A stretch of 5,640 nucleotides of DNA from an uncultured beta proteobacterium (lineage in GTDB: Bacteria > Pseudomonadota > Gammaproteobacteria > Burkholderiales > Burkholderiaceae). A program made the translations under genes and the position numbers. This document shows, in pieces, positions 1 through 5,640 of this stretch. The notes under the pieces were generated by a model. That model was not told the DNA's origin and searched no databases. It worked only from the letters and a program-made list of their open reading frames with translations. The stretch covers positions 1 through 5,640 of the forward strand of contig CAJAFJ010000242.1 of NCBI GenBank assembly GCA_903938955.1. Direction: 5' to 3'. Every line of letters starts with the position of its first letter. Position 1 is the first letter of the stretch.

Positions 1-1638
1 GGAGCCACCCTGGCCAAAACGGTGCGGGTCACCGCGACCGTCAACAGCAGCGACCCGGCCGTGGGCGCCACGTTCAAAGACAATATTGCCGAGACCACCG
101 CCAACATCAATGAGCTGCAAAAAAAGATTGAGGGCATGCAGCTCACTGGGGAAGAAAAAGAGCAGATGGCAAAAATTGCCGCGCACCGCAAAAATGTGAT
201 CAGTCTGCGCGATGCTGCGCGGCAGTTGCGCACAGAGGGCAAAGCGGATGAAGCGCTGGCGTCGATCAACAGTCAGTACATTCCGGCGCAAAAGCTTTAT
301 CTGGCCTCTTTGGGTGATCTGGTCCAAATGGAAGAAAAAGCCGTCAGCACCTTTATGACGGACATGGCCCAAGCCAAAGCCCTGACATCCAAAATCATTG
401 TGGGTCTGGTCACCCTGTTGCTGTTGGCTATTTTGGCAGGCGCTGCCCTGCTGATTAAATCCATCCGCGTGCCACTGACGTACGCCAATGAGCTGGCTTC
501 GCGCATTGCCAAGGGCGATCTCAGTGTCGTGGTCAAGGTCGACCGCGATGATGAATTCGGCGAATTGATGCGTTCGCTCGCCGCCATGAATGAGTCCTTG
601 GGCCGCATGGTGCATCAGGTGCGCCAAAGCACCGACAGCATTGCCACCGCCAGCTCGGAAATTGCCCATGGCAACAACGACCTGGCCCAGCGCACCGAAC
701 AGACTTCCAGCAACCTGCAGGCCACTGCGTCAAGCATGGATGAGCTGACGATTGCCGTGCAGCACAGTGCGGACAGCGCACGTCAGGCCAGTACGCTGGC
801 CGCGGACGCTTCCTCTGTCGCTGAAAAGGGCGGGGCGGTGGTCAAGCAGGTGGTCTTCACGATGGAAGAGATCAATGTCAGCAGCAAGAAAATTGCCGAC
901 ATCATCGGCGTGATTGACGGCATTGCTTTTCAAACCAATATTTTGGCGCTCAACGCCGCCGTGGAAGCGGCCCGCGCGGGTGAGCAGGGCCGCGGTTTTG
1001 CCGTGGTGGCCAGCGAAGTGCGTAGCCTGGCGCAGCGCAGTGCTGAGGCGGCCAAAGAAATCAAGATGCTGATTGGCACCTCGGTGGATAAAGTGGCGTC
1101 GGGCACCAAGCTGGTGTCGGATGCCGGAGCCACCATGAGCGATATTGTGGCTTCTGTGCGCAAAGTGGCGGATGTGATTGTCGAGATCACGGCGGCCTCG
1201 GCTGAGCAGAGCGCCGGTATTTCGCATGTGAACCAGGCCATCAGCACGCTGGACCAGATGACGCAACAAAACGCGGCGCTGGTGGAAGAGAGCGCGGCGG
1301 CTGCTTCAAGTTTGAGCGACCAGGCCAATCAAATGGCGCAGGCCGTGGCGGTCTTCAAGATCAGTGATTCCGTGGTGTCGCGTCCTGTCCGGGACATCAC
1401 ACCGGCTGCCAGCAAGCTGGCCTACAACCGCCCCAAGGCCTTGTCTACCTCGCGTGCGGCACCGGCGCTGGGCAGTACGCGCCCCGCCAGTCTGGCCAAG
1501 AAACCGCTGGCTCTGGCAGCAGCGCGGCCTGTGAGCACCGTCAAGAAGCCGCTGGCCGTAGCTGCACCCAAGAAAACAGCGCCAGCCGCACCCGCCGCCA
1601 GCCAGGCTGCACCGGCGGATGACTGGGAAACCTTTTGA
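1..1638 (+). CDS. Methyl-accepting chemotaxis protein, 5' end outside the window
   Basis: Membrane chemoreceptor that relays ligand signals to CheA/CheW. The frame is open from base 1, so the GTG at 22 is an internal Val codon, not the start; 545 residues are visible. By visible residue: about 1-125 is a helical periplasmic region, fitting the later helices of a four-helix-bundle sensor; about 130-153 is membrane helix 2 ([20 protein letters not shown]); about 154-207 is HAMP, with the ending [10 protein letters not shown]; about 208-450 is the signalling domain. The receptor tip (nt 913-1023) has the highly conserved core [19 protein letters not shown]. Likely methylation-helix segments are near TASSMDEL and [11 protein letters not shown]. 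The last ~90 residues are an Ala/Pro/Lys-rich tether ending in DWETF, like the CheR-binding NWETF of E. coli Tsr/Tar. Missing upstream: the N-terminal cytoplasmic residues, membrane helix 1 and the first sensor helix. The ligand cannot be told from sequence. Family assignment is very secure. Confidence 0.97.
   Translation, partial: GATLAKTVRVTATVNSSDPAVGATFKDNIAETTANINELQKKIEGMQLTGEEKEQMAKIAAHRKNVISLRDAARQLRTEGKADEALASINSQYIPAQKLYLASLGDLVQMEEKAVSTFMTDMAQAKALTSKIIVGLVTLLLLAILAGAALLIKSIRVPLTYANELASRIAKGDLSVVVKVDRDDEFGELMRSLAAMNESLGRMVHQVRQSTDSIATASSEIAHGNNDLAQRTEQTSSNLQATASSMDELTIAVQHSADSARQASTLAADASSVAEKGGAVVKQVVFTMEEINVSSKKIADIIGVIDGIAFQTNILALNAAVEAARAGEQGRGFAVVASEVRSLAQRSAEAAKEIKMLIGTSVDKVASGTKLVSDAGATMSDIVASVRKVADVIVEITAASAEQSAGISHVNQAISTLDQMTQQNAALVEESAAAASSLSDQANQMAQAVAVFKISDSVVSRPVRDITPAASKLAYNRPKALSTSRAAPALGSTRPASLAKKPLALAAARPVSTVKKPLAVAAPKKTAPAAPAASQAAPADDWETF
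1498..1566 (+). repeat. Short in-frame repeat in the MCP tail (KKPLALAA / KKPLAVAA)
   Basis: Two copies of an eight-residue unit, KKPLALAA (1498-1521) and KKPLAVAA (1543-1566), lie 45 bp apart within the Ala/Pro/Lys-rich C-terminal tether. The DNA copies differ at several third positions (for example AAGAAACCGCTGGCT versus AAGAAGCCGCTGGCC). The duplication is therefore either old or kept by selection on composition. It is most simply read as part of a disordered spacer between the signalling domain and the terminal pentapeptide. Confidence 0.6.
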
Positions 1639-1652
1639 TCCGCTAAAAGAAA

Positions 1653-1688
1653 AACAGCGCTGGCCCTCTGGGCGAGGCAAGCGCTGTT
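1653..1688 (-). terminator. Convergent intrinsic terminator, best for the minus strand
   Basis: Perfect 9-bp inverted repeat AACAGCGCT (1653-1661) / AGCGCTGTT (1680-1688) with an 18-base loop; the loop can itself pair GCCC (1663-1666) with GGGC (1670-1673). Read on the minus strand, the stem runs straight into TTTTTCTTTTAG (down to 1643), a proper T-tract, so it should end the transcript of the RidA-family gene, whose stop codon lies 13 bp from the stem. On the plus strand the stem is followed only by GTTGTTGG, so termination of the chemoreceptor transcript here would be weaker. It fills most of the 62-bp gap between the two convergent genes. Confidence 0.8.
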
Positions 1689-1700
1689 GTTGGCCGGGGC

Positions 1701-2156
1701 TTAAGCCAGTTCGGCGATCAGCTCAATCTCAACGCAGGCACCCATCGGAATTTGTGCCACGCCAAAGGCACTGCGCGCATGCGCACCTCGGTCGCCAAAC
1801 ACCTCGCCGATCAGCTCACTCGCACCGTTGGTCACTAGGTGCTGCTCGGTGAAGTCGCCGGTGGAGTTGACCAGTGACATTAACTTGACGATGCGTTTGA
1901 TGCGGTTCAGGTCGCCCACGGCGGCGTGCAAGGTGCCCATCAGGTCAATCGCAATGGCGCGTGCAGCGGCTTTGCCTTCGGCGGTGTCCATGTTCTTGCC
2001 GAGTTGTCCGACCCACGGTTTGCCGTCTTTTTTAGCAATATGACCGCTCAAGAAAACCAGGTTACCGGATTGCACAAACGGCACATAAGCGGCAGCCGGA
2101 ATGGACACGGGAGGCAGGGTGATGTTGAGTTCGGCGAGTTTGGCGTAAATGCTCAT
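1701..2156 (-). CDS. RidA/YjgF/YER057c/UK114-family protein
   Basis: 151-residue cytosolic protein of the Rid family. Characterised members hydrolyse reactive enamine/imine intermediates from PLP enzymes; they usually form trimers with active sites at subunit interfaces. It is longer than E. coli RidA (128 aa) and resembles the ~150-residue YjgF-like subgroup. Visible features are the N-terminal strand region VQSGNLVFLSGHI (29-40), the GQLGKNMDTAEGKAAAR segment (50-66), and the C-terminal ARSAFGVAQIP (127-137) followed by VEIELIAEL. Arg128 aligns with the catalytic Arg105 of RidA, and Glu143 sits 15 residues later, exactly as Glu120 does in RidA. Deaminase-type chemistry is therefore plausible, but the substrate of this subgroup is uncertain. 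The ATG at 2156 is chosen because AGGA lies 6 bases upstream and family homology starts there. The frame stays open to 2516, but that part is a shadow of the transglutaminase gene. It is last in the minus-strand series. Confidence 0.9.
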   Translation of the reverse strand: MSIYAKLAELNITLPPVSIPAAAYVPFVQSGNLVFLSGHIAKKDGKPWVGQLGKNMDTAEGKAAARAIAIDLMGTLHAAVGDLNRIKRIVKLMSLVNSTGDFTEQHLVTNGASELIGEVFGDRGAHARSAFGVAQIPMGACVEIELIAELA

Positions 2157-2162
2157 GCGTAT

Positions 2163-2166
2163 TCCT
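2163..2166 (-). promoter_or_regulatory. Ribosome binding site of the RidA-family gene
   Basis: On the minus strand the sequence reads CCAGGAATACGCATG: an AGGA core 6 bases before the ATG at 2156. This fixes the start and argues against the longer open frame reaching back into the transglutaminase gene. Confidence 0.7.
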
Positions 2167-2177
2167 GGTGGGTTGAT

Positions 2178-2224
2178 GAATAAATAAAACAGGCGTCTGG
2201 CGTTGGTCCCGCGGTTGACGCCAG
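2178..2224 (-). terminator. Candidate weak terminator/attenuator between the transglutaminase and RidA-family genes
   Basis: The 71-bp gap contains GGCGTC (2192-2197) complementary to GACGCC (2217-2222). On the minus strand this 6-bp GC-rich stem is followed at once by TGTTTTATTTATT, as in a weak intrinsic terminator, though the loop is long (19 bases). A second pairing, CTGGCGT (2197-2203) with ACGCCAG (2218-2224), uses the same right arm and so competes with the first; it leaves 7 bases before the T-rich run. Either could lower read-through into the RidA-family gene. No convincing promoter was seen in the gap, so read-through from upstream is still the simplest way to express that gene. Confidence 0.4.
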
Positions 2225-2227
2225 GGT

Positions 2228-3238
2228 CTAATGGGCCGTGCCGAGCGGCGGCAGGCTTTGGCTTTGTGATTGACTCTGCTGGCCTTGCGACTGGCTTTGG
2301 TAGGTGATGCGGGGCCGTCCACCGACCGGGCTGGTGGGGGCGTCGCCGGGCGCGGGTTCGACGGTCACACCCACCGTCAGGGTGTGGCTGGCGCCGCCAT
2401 GGATCACGCCCCGGATCGGTGATACGTCCGAGAAGTCGCGGCCGGTGGCCAGCGTCACATAGTCTTCCCCAGGAGAGTGCCAGCCAGCCCGGTTGTTGGT
2501 CGGGTCGAAGTCGCACCAGCGCTCGCCCGGCGGCAGGTCGGGCGCGTACACCGCGACCCAGGCGTGCGAGGCATCACTGCCCTTGAGCTTGACGGTGCCG
2601 GGCGCCGGCAGGGTGAGCAGGTAGCCGCTGACATAGCGCGCCGCAATGCCCATCGTGCGCAAACACGCAATCATGATGTGGGCGAAATCCTGGCACACCC
2701 CTTTGCGCTGCGCCAGGGCGACCAGTGCCGGCGTGTTGATCTGGGTGCTTTGGCTCTCATAAACAAAGTCGGTGTGAATGCGCTGCATCAGGTCCTCAGC
2801 CACCGCCAGCACGCTCAGGCCGGGCACAAAACTGGGTCGTGCGTAGGCCGCGAATTCAGGTGCGCGGGGGCAAAAAGGCGAGGCAAACACAAACTCTGTG
2901 GCGGCGTCAAATCGGCCACCAGACTGGTAGCGGAACTGTTCCCGGGTCTGCTCCCAGCTGGACAGGCTCAGCGGCAAGGCGCGGCCGACGGTGTGGACCA
3001 CGCTGTTCGCCACCACGTCCAGCACGGTGTGCGGCGACTGCAGCGAGAAAAAGCAGCGCGGGTTGCCAAATACATCCAGCGTTTGCGTCATTTGCGTGGG
3101 CAGCGGGCTGATGTTCAGCGAGTGGCTTAGCAGCTTCTGAAACCGGTTGCTGACCGGCTGCAGATAGGCCATGTGCTGCGCAATTTCGACCGCCGGCAAG
3201 TAATCGTAGCGGGTGGCGTGGGTGATTTGAAGGTACAT
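2228..3238 (-). CDS. Transglutaminase-like cysteine protein (bacterial transglutaminase-like N-terminal plus transglutaminase core)
   Basis: 336-residue protein, probably cytosolic since no signal peptide or membrane segment is seen. Residues 1-85 fit the bacterial transglutaminase-like N-terminal beta domain (start MYLQITHATRYDY). Residues ~145-250 fit the transglutaminase/papain-like core. The triad is Cys182 in GVCQDFAH, His225 in ASHAWV and Asp245 in DFDPTNN, so the enzyme looks active. Bacterial members act as peptidases or acyl transferases; in this gene set a role in trimming or transferring amide-linked peptides has been predicted, with no substrate known to me. The ATG at 3238 is chosen because homology begins there and it shares one base with the preceding stop (TGATG); there is no strong Shine-Dalgarno sequence, so coupled translation is likely. 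The open frame up to 3328 overlaps the upstream gene and is ignored. Odd feature: residues 314-328 alternate Gln and Ser, a low-complexity tail not needed for the fold. Confidence 0.93.
   Translation of the reverse strand: MYLQITHATRYDYLPAVEIAQHMAYLQPVSNRFQKLLSHSLNISPLPTQMTQTLDVFGNPRCFFSLQSPHTVLDVVANSVVHTVGRALPLSLSSWEQTREQFRYQSGGRFDAATEFVFASPFCPRAPEFAAYARPSFVPGLSVLAVAEDLMQRIHTDFVYESQSTQINTPALVALAQRKGVCQDFAHIMIACLRTMGIAARYVSGYLLTLPAPGTVKLKGSDASHAWVAVYAPDLPPGERWCDFDPTNNRAGWHSPGEDYVTLATGRDFSDVSPIRGVIHGGASHTLTVGVTVEPAPGDAPTSPVGGRPRITYQSQSQGQQSQSQSQSLPPLGTAH
2255..2299 (-). repeat. Gln/Ser-alternating low-complexity tail of the transglutaminase-like protein
   Basis: Residues 314-328 read QSQSQGQQSQSQSQS, followed by LPPLGTAH and the stop. 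The serines use both unlinked codon families (AGC, AGT and also TCA, TCG), and the glutamines use CAA and CAG. The pattern is therefore kept at the protein level rather than being a fresh DNA slippage product, although imperfect DNA repetition of the CAA-AGC type is visible. It is probably a disordered tail. Confidence 0.8.
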
Positions 3239-3240
3239 CA
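3236..3240 (-). promoter_or_regulatory. TGATG stop/start overlap (translational coupling)
   Basis: On the minus strand TGA (3240-3238), the stop of the ATP-grasp/alpha-E gene, shares its A with the ATG (3238-3236) of the transglutaminase-like gene. The bases before it (GCCTGGGCACC) hold no good Shine-Dalgarno sequence, which fits re-initiation by terminating ribosomes and near-equal output of the two proteins. Confidence 0.8.
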
Positions 3241-5640
3241 GGTGCCCAGGCTTTGTTTGGTTTTGCCCGAGTGAGTGAAATAGGTGGTGCTGATTTCTTC
3301 CGAGACGTTGTAGGCCGCCGCTGTGCATTTCAGCAGCAGATCGTTCAGGGCGAAGTAATAACCGGGGTTGGCCGTGCTCTCGTCACCGCCGCTGGCCGGG
3401 ATGGGGTGCGATTCGCACAATTGCTCCAGGCTCCAGACCTTGGGGTCGGGCACCCGCAGCGACAGGCTGCAGAGTTCATCAGGCTCGCTGCCTGCCAGTT
3501 TGGCAAGTCGCCCGCGCAAGGTGTGGGTGACCCAGGCCAGTGAGCGCGGGTTGTCGCGGTCCAGCACTAGCAGGTCAATCAGGGCCGCCATGTCGCGGCT
3601 TTGCTGGAACTGGGCGTGGAAGGTGATGGTGCTGTCAAACAGGGCAATCATGGCCTCAAAGCCGCCGTCGGTATGGATCGAACCGGTCTCCAGTCCACTC
3701 AACAGGGCAGAGGCCAGAAAACTCAGGCGCTCGATGTGGCGGCCAATGCTGAGCAGGCGCCAGCCATCGTCGCGCGTCATGCGGTCGGTTTGGGCGCCGG
3801 TAATGGCCGCCATGTGGTCGCTGGTGTTTTTCAGCACGCGCAAGGCTTCCAGTGGCGAATAGTCACCGCTGCGGGTGTGCTCGGCACAGCGCGAAAAGAG
3901 TTCTTCTTCGGCCCGCACAATCACGCGCCAATGCTCTTGTGACAAGCGCTCGCGCACGCTGGAACCTGTCATTTTGAGGGCGCGCAGGTAGTAGCCCACG
4001 CTGGTGGCGCCTTTGGTGCTGCCCAAACTGGAGATGAGTGAGCGCTCGAACACGCGCCGCGCCAGGGCGGCAGAGGGCACGCCGGGCAACACCAGGGTGT
4101 TGGCCACGGCCATTTTGCTCAGCCAGGCCAACAGCGGCGCAGAGGATTGGTCTTCGCCGTTCAGGCATTCCAGTGTCAGGCGCGCCAGGCGAACCGCGTT
4201 TTCGGCGCGCTCGGTGTAACGGCCAAGCCAGAACAGGTTTTCGGCCGCACGGCTGGTCACCAGTCGCTTGCGTTGGGCCAGCGTGGCAGGCGTCAAGTGC
4301 GGTTGCAGCAGGGTGGTCTTATCGACCTCGCCGCGGGTTAGTGCCCACACGTCGGCACTGCTGCCGCCGCGCTGCATGGAGGCAATTTCAGCCCCGGCAC
4401 CGGCCACACGGGCCAGACCACCGGGCAGTACGCGCCAGGACTGGGGTCCGTCAGACACAGCAAACACCCGCAGCACCACCGAGCGCGGCTGTATCCGGCC
4501 TTTGGCGTCTGCACCTTCTGCGTCCGGTGTGGGCATTTGCCAGGTGGGCATTTGCGACAGCGGCACGTAGGCTTGCACGGTGTGTTCTTCACTTTGTCGC
4601 AGGATGCGCCCGGCCCATTCGTCGCGCGCCCGGGGTGAAAGCGTGTTGCCCATCACCGTTTCAAAACTGCCATGTGATGGCGAGCCTGGGTAGGTCGGTT
4701 TGATGGCACAGTCCGGCAGTTGCGGCAATGCTTCTTCCATGGCCGAACGCTCGCCACACCACCAAGTGGGAGAGGCGGGCAATTTCAGTTCTTCGCCCAG
4801 TAAATGCCGCGACAGGGCGGGCAAAAACCCCAGCAGGGCGGGCGACTCCAGAAACGCCGAACCCGGTGCATTGGCCACCAGCACGTGGCCAGCGCGAATA
4901 GCCTGCAGCAAGCCCGGCACGCCCAGGGTAGAGTCGGGGCGCAGCTCCAGCGGGTCAAGGTACTCGTCGTCGACCCGTTTCAGCAGGCCATGCACTGGCA
5001 CCAGCCCTTTGAGGGTTTTGAGGAAGAGGCGCTCATCGCGCACGATCAGGTCACTGCCTTCCACCAGCGTCAAGCCCAGGTAGCGGGCCAGATACGCGTG
5101 TTCAAAATAGGTTTCGTTGTACGGCCCGGGGGTCAGCAGGGCCAGGTGGGCACTGGCGCCGGCCGGGCTCATCTGTTTCATGCTCTCCATCAGCGCGCGG
5201 TAAGTGCCGGCCAGGCGCTGTACCCGCATGGCCTGAAAGGCCTGCGGAAACTGGTTGGAGATGGCGAGCCGGTTTTCCAGCAAGTAACCCAGACCCGAAG
5301 GGGCCTGGCAGCGCTGGGTGAGTACCCACCAATTGCCATCTGGCCCACGCGCCAGGTCAAATGCGGCAATGTGCAGATGGGTTCCGCCCACCGGTTTGAC
5401 GCCGTGCATCGGCCGCAGATAACCGGGGTGGCCATGCACCAGGGCCGGTGGCAAAAAACCCTGCGCTAATAACTGCTGGGGCCCGTACACATCGGCCATG
5501 ACCTGTTCCAGCAAGGTCATGCGCTGTTTCACGCCAGCCTCGATTTGCAGCCAGCTGTCGGACTCAATGATTAACGGAAATAAATCCAGCGACCAGGGGC
5601 GCTGTGGACCGCCTTCGTCGGCATAGACGTTGTAGGTCAC
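3238..5640 (-). CDS. Circularly permuted type 2 ATP-grasp / alpha-E fusion protein, N-terminus outside the window
   Basis: 800 residues are visible. Two parts that are separate genes in many bacteria are fused. Residues 1 to ~440 are the circularly permuted ATP-grasp (old DUF404/DUF407), with family signatures TYNVYADE (2-9), QAPSGLGYLLENR (112-124), LLTPGPYNETYFEH (168-181), the KRVDDEYLDPLEL region (221-233), GEELKLPASPTWWCG (282-296), IKPTYPG (313-319) and VLPGGLARVA (404-413). Residues ~461-795 are the alpha-E domain (old DUF403), opening with SRAAENLFWLGRYTERAEN (463-481); RHIERL (634-639) is the matching later helix. ATP-grasp enzymes form amide-type bonds with ATP; in this family the ligated substrate is not established. 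GTG at 5640 is taken as internal, since homologues have further residues before this TYNVY segment, so the true start lies outside the window. No signal peptide or membrane helix is visible. The gene is coupled to the transglutaminase-like gene after it, suggesting one pathway. A five-residue duplication lies at 363-372. Confidence 0.95.
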   Translation of the reverse strand: MTYNVYADEGGPQRPWSLDLFPLIIESDSWLQIEAGVKQRMTLLEQVMADVYGPQQLLAQGFLPPALVHGHPGYLRPMHGVKPVGGTHLHIAAFDLARGPDGNWWVLTQRCQAPSGLGYLLENRLAISNQFPQAFQAMRVQRLAGTYRALMESMKQMSPAGASAHLALLTPGPYNETYFEHAYLARYLGLTLVEGSDLIVRDERLFLKTLKGLVPVHGLLKRVDDEYLDPLELRPDSTLGVPGLLQAIRAGHVLVANAPGSAFLESPALLGFLPALSRHLLGEELKLPASPTWWCGERSAMEEALPQLPDCAIKPTYPGSPSHGSFETVMGNTLSPRARDEWAGRILRQSEEHTVQAYVPLSQMPTWQMPTPDAEGADAKGRIQPRSVVLRVFAVSDGPQSWRVLPGGLARVAGAGAEIASMQRGGSSADVWALTRGEVDKTTLLQPHLTPATLAQRKRLVTSRAAENLFWLGRYTERAENAVRLARLTLECLNGEDQSSAPLLAWLSKMAVANTLVLPGVPSAALARRVFERSLISSLGSTKGATSVGYYLRALKMTGSSVRERLSQEHWRVIVRAEEELFSRCAEHTRSGDYSPLEALRVLKNTSDHMAAITGAQTDRMTRDDGWRLLSIGRHIERLSFLASALLSGLETGSIHTDGGFEAMIALFDSTITFHAQFQQSRDMAALIDLLVLDRDNPRSLAWVTHTLRGRLAKLAGSEPDELCSLSLRVPDPKVWSLEQLCESHPIPASGGDESTANPGYYFALNDLLLKCTAAAYNVSEEISTTYFTHSGKTKQSLGT
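4529..4555 (-). repeat. 15-bp tandem duplication inside the ATP-grasp gene (QMPTW-QMPTP)
   Basis: The 12-bp word GTGGGCATTTGC (plus-strand reading) occurs at 4529-4540 and again at 4544-4555, a period of 15 bp. It keeps frame and gives residues QMPTW followed by QMPTP (363-372), just after the conserved VQAYVPLS strand and before an acidic Asp/Glu/Ala-rich linker (373-380). The near-identical DNA suggests a fairly recent duplication at a tolerant loop. Confidence 0.65.

Noticed and set aside
22..24. GTG as the start of the chemotaxis receptor gene
   Set aside because: The frame is open through base 1 and the visible protein lacks membrane helix 1 and the first sensor helix, so the gene starts upstream of the window.
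730..1328. Minus-strand open frames under the chemoreceptor signalling domain
   Set aside because: They lie opposite the most conserved part of the receptor and translate to His/Arg- or Ala/Ser-rich sequence without domains.
1698..1707. Perfect 10-bp palindrome GGCTTAAGCC at the end of the RidA-family gene
   Set aside because: It is formed by the stop codon and the last coding bases (next to the AACTGG-type codons of the C-terminus); a single short palindrome of this kind is expected by chance and has no operator-like context.
2215..2220. TTGACG as a plus-strand -35 promoter element
   Set aside because: No -10-like hexamer follows at 16-18 bases and no plus-strand gene lies downstream; it is part of the hairpin arm.
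2157..2516. N-terminal extension or fusion of the RidA-family protein reaching into the transglutaminase gene
   Set aside because: The extension is Arg/Pro-rich shadow translation of the transglutaminase C-terminal region, and a good ribosome binding site supports the ATG at 2156.
2477..3130. 217-codon plus-strand open frame opposite the transglutaminase gene
   Set aside because: Arg/His/Gln/Ala-rich translation with no recognisable domain, wholly antisense to a conserved gene; an effect of GC-rich codon use.
4038..5469. Long plus-strand open frames (4038-4703 and 4804-5469) opposite the ATP-grasp/alpha-E gene
   Set aside because: Both are antisense shadows of a well-conserved protein, with low-information Arg/Ala/Gln-rich translations.
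5638..5640. GTG at the window edge as the start of the ATP-grasp/alpha-E gene
   Set aside because: The family normally has further residues before the TYNVY segment; the codon most likely encodes an internal Val.

Overview
The window reads as ordinary chromosome from a moderately GC-rich betaproteobacterium, most likely Burkholderiales and plausibly Comamonadaceae (Rhodoferax/Polaromonas-like). This is inferred from protein style: an MCP with an Ala/Pro/Lys-rich tail ending in DWETF, and an ATP-grasp/alpha-E fusion followed by a transglutaminase-like gene. No RNA genes, insertion sequences, phage genes or CRISPR arrays were seen. The window is densely coding; the only gaps are 62 bp (1639-1700) and 71 bp (2157-2227).

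Left part (1-1638, + strand): the 3' part of a methyl-accepting chemotaxis protein gene. It covers the end of the periplasmic sensor, the second membrane helix, HAMP, the complete signalling domain and a flexible tail carrying a CheR-docking-type pentapeptide. The gene enters from outside the window. It converges on the minus-strand genes across a hairpin terminator at 1653-1688, whose T-rich flank points to termination mainly of the minus-strand transcript.

Right part (5640 down to 1701, - strand): three genes in one direction. First is a large protein, cut at its N-terminus by the window edge, that fuses a circularly permuted type 2 ATP-grasp domain to an alpha-E domain. Its stop overlaps the start of a transglutaminase-like cysteine protein (TGATG, one shared base), so the two are probably translationally coupled. 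After 71 bp, which hold two mutually exclusive hairpins and a T-rich stretch, comes a RidA/YjgF-family gene with its own good ribosome binding site.

The ATP-grasp, alpha-E and transglutaminase trio is a widespread set predicted by comparative genomics to make and process amide-linked peptides or peptide tags; I know of no established substrate. This is the closest thing in the window to a poorly described system. The downstream RidA-like gene may be a co-transcribed partner or a separate housekeeping gene. The transglutaminase-like protein also has an unusual Gln/Ser-alternating C-terminal tail.
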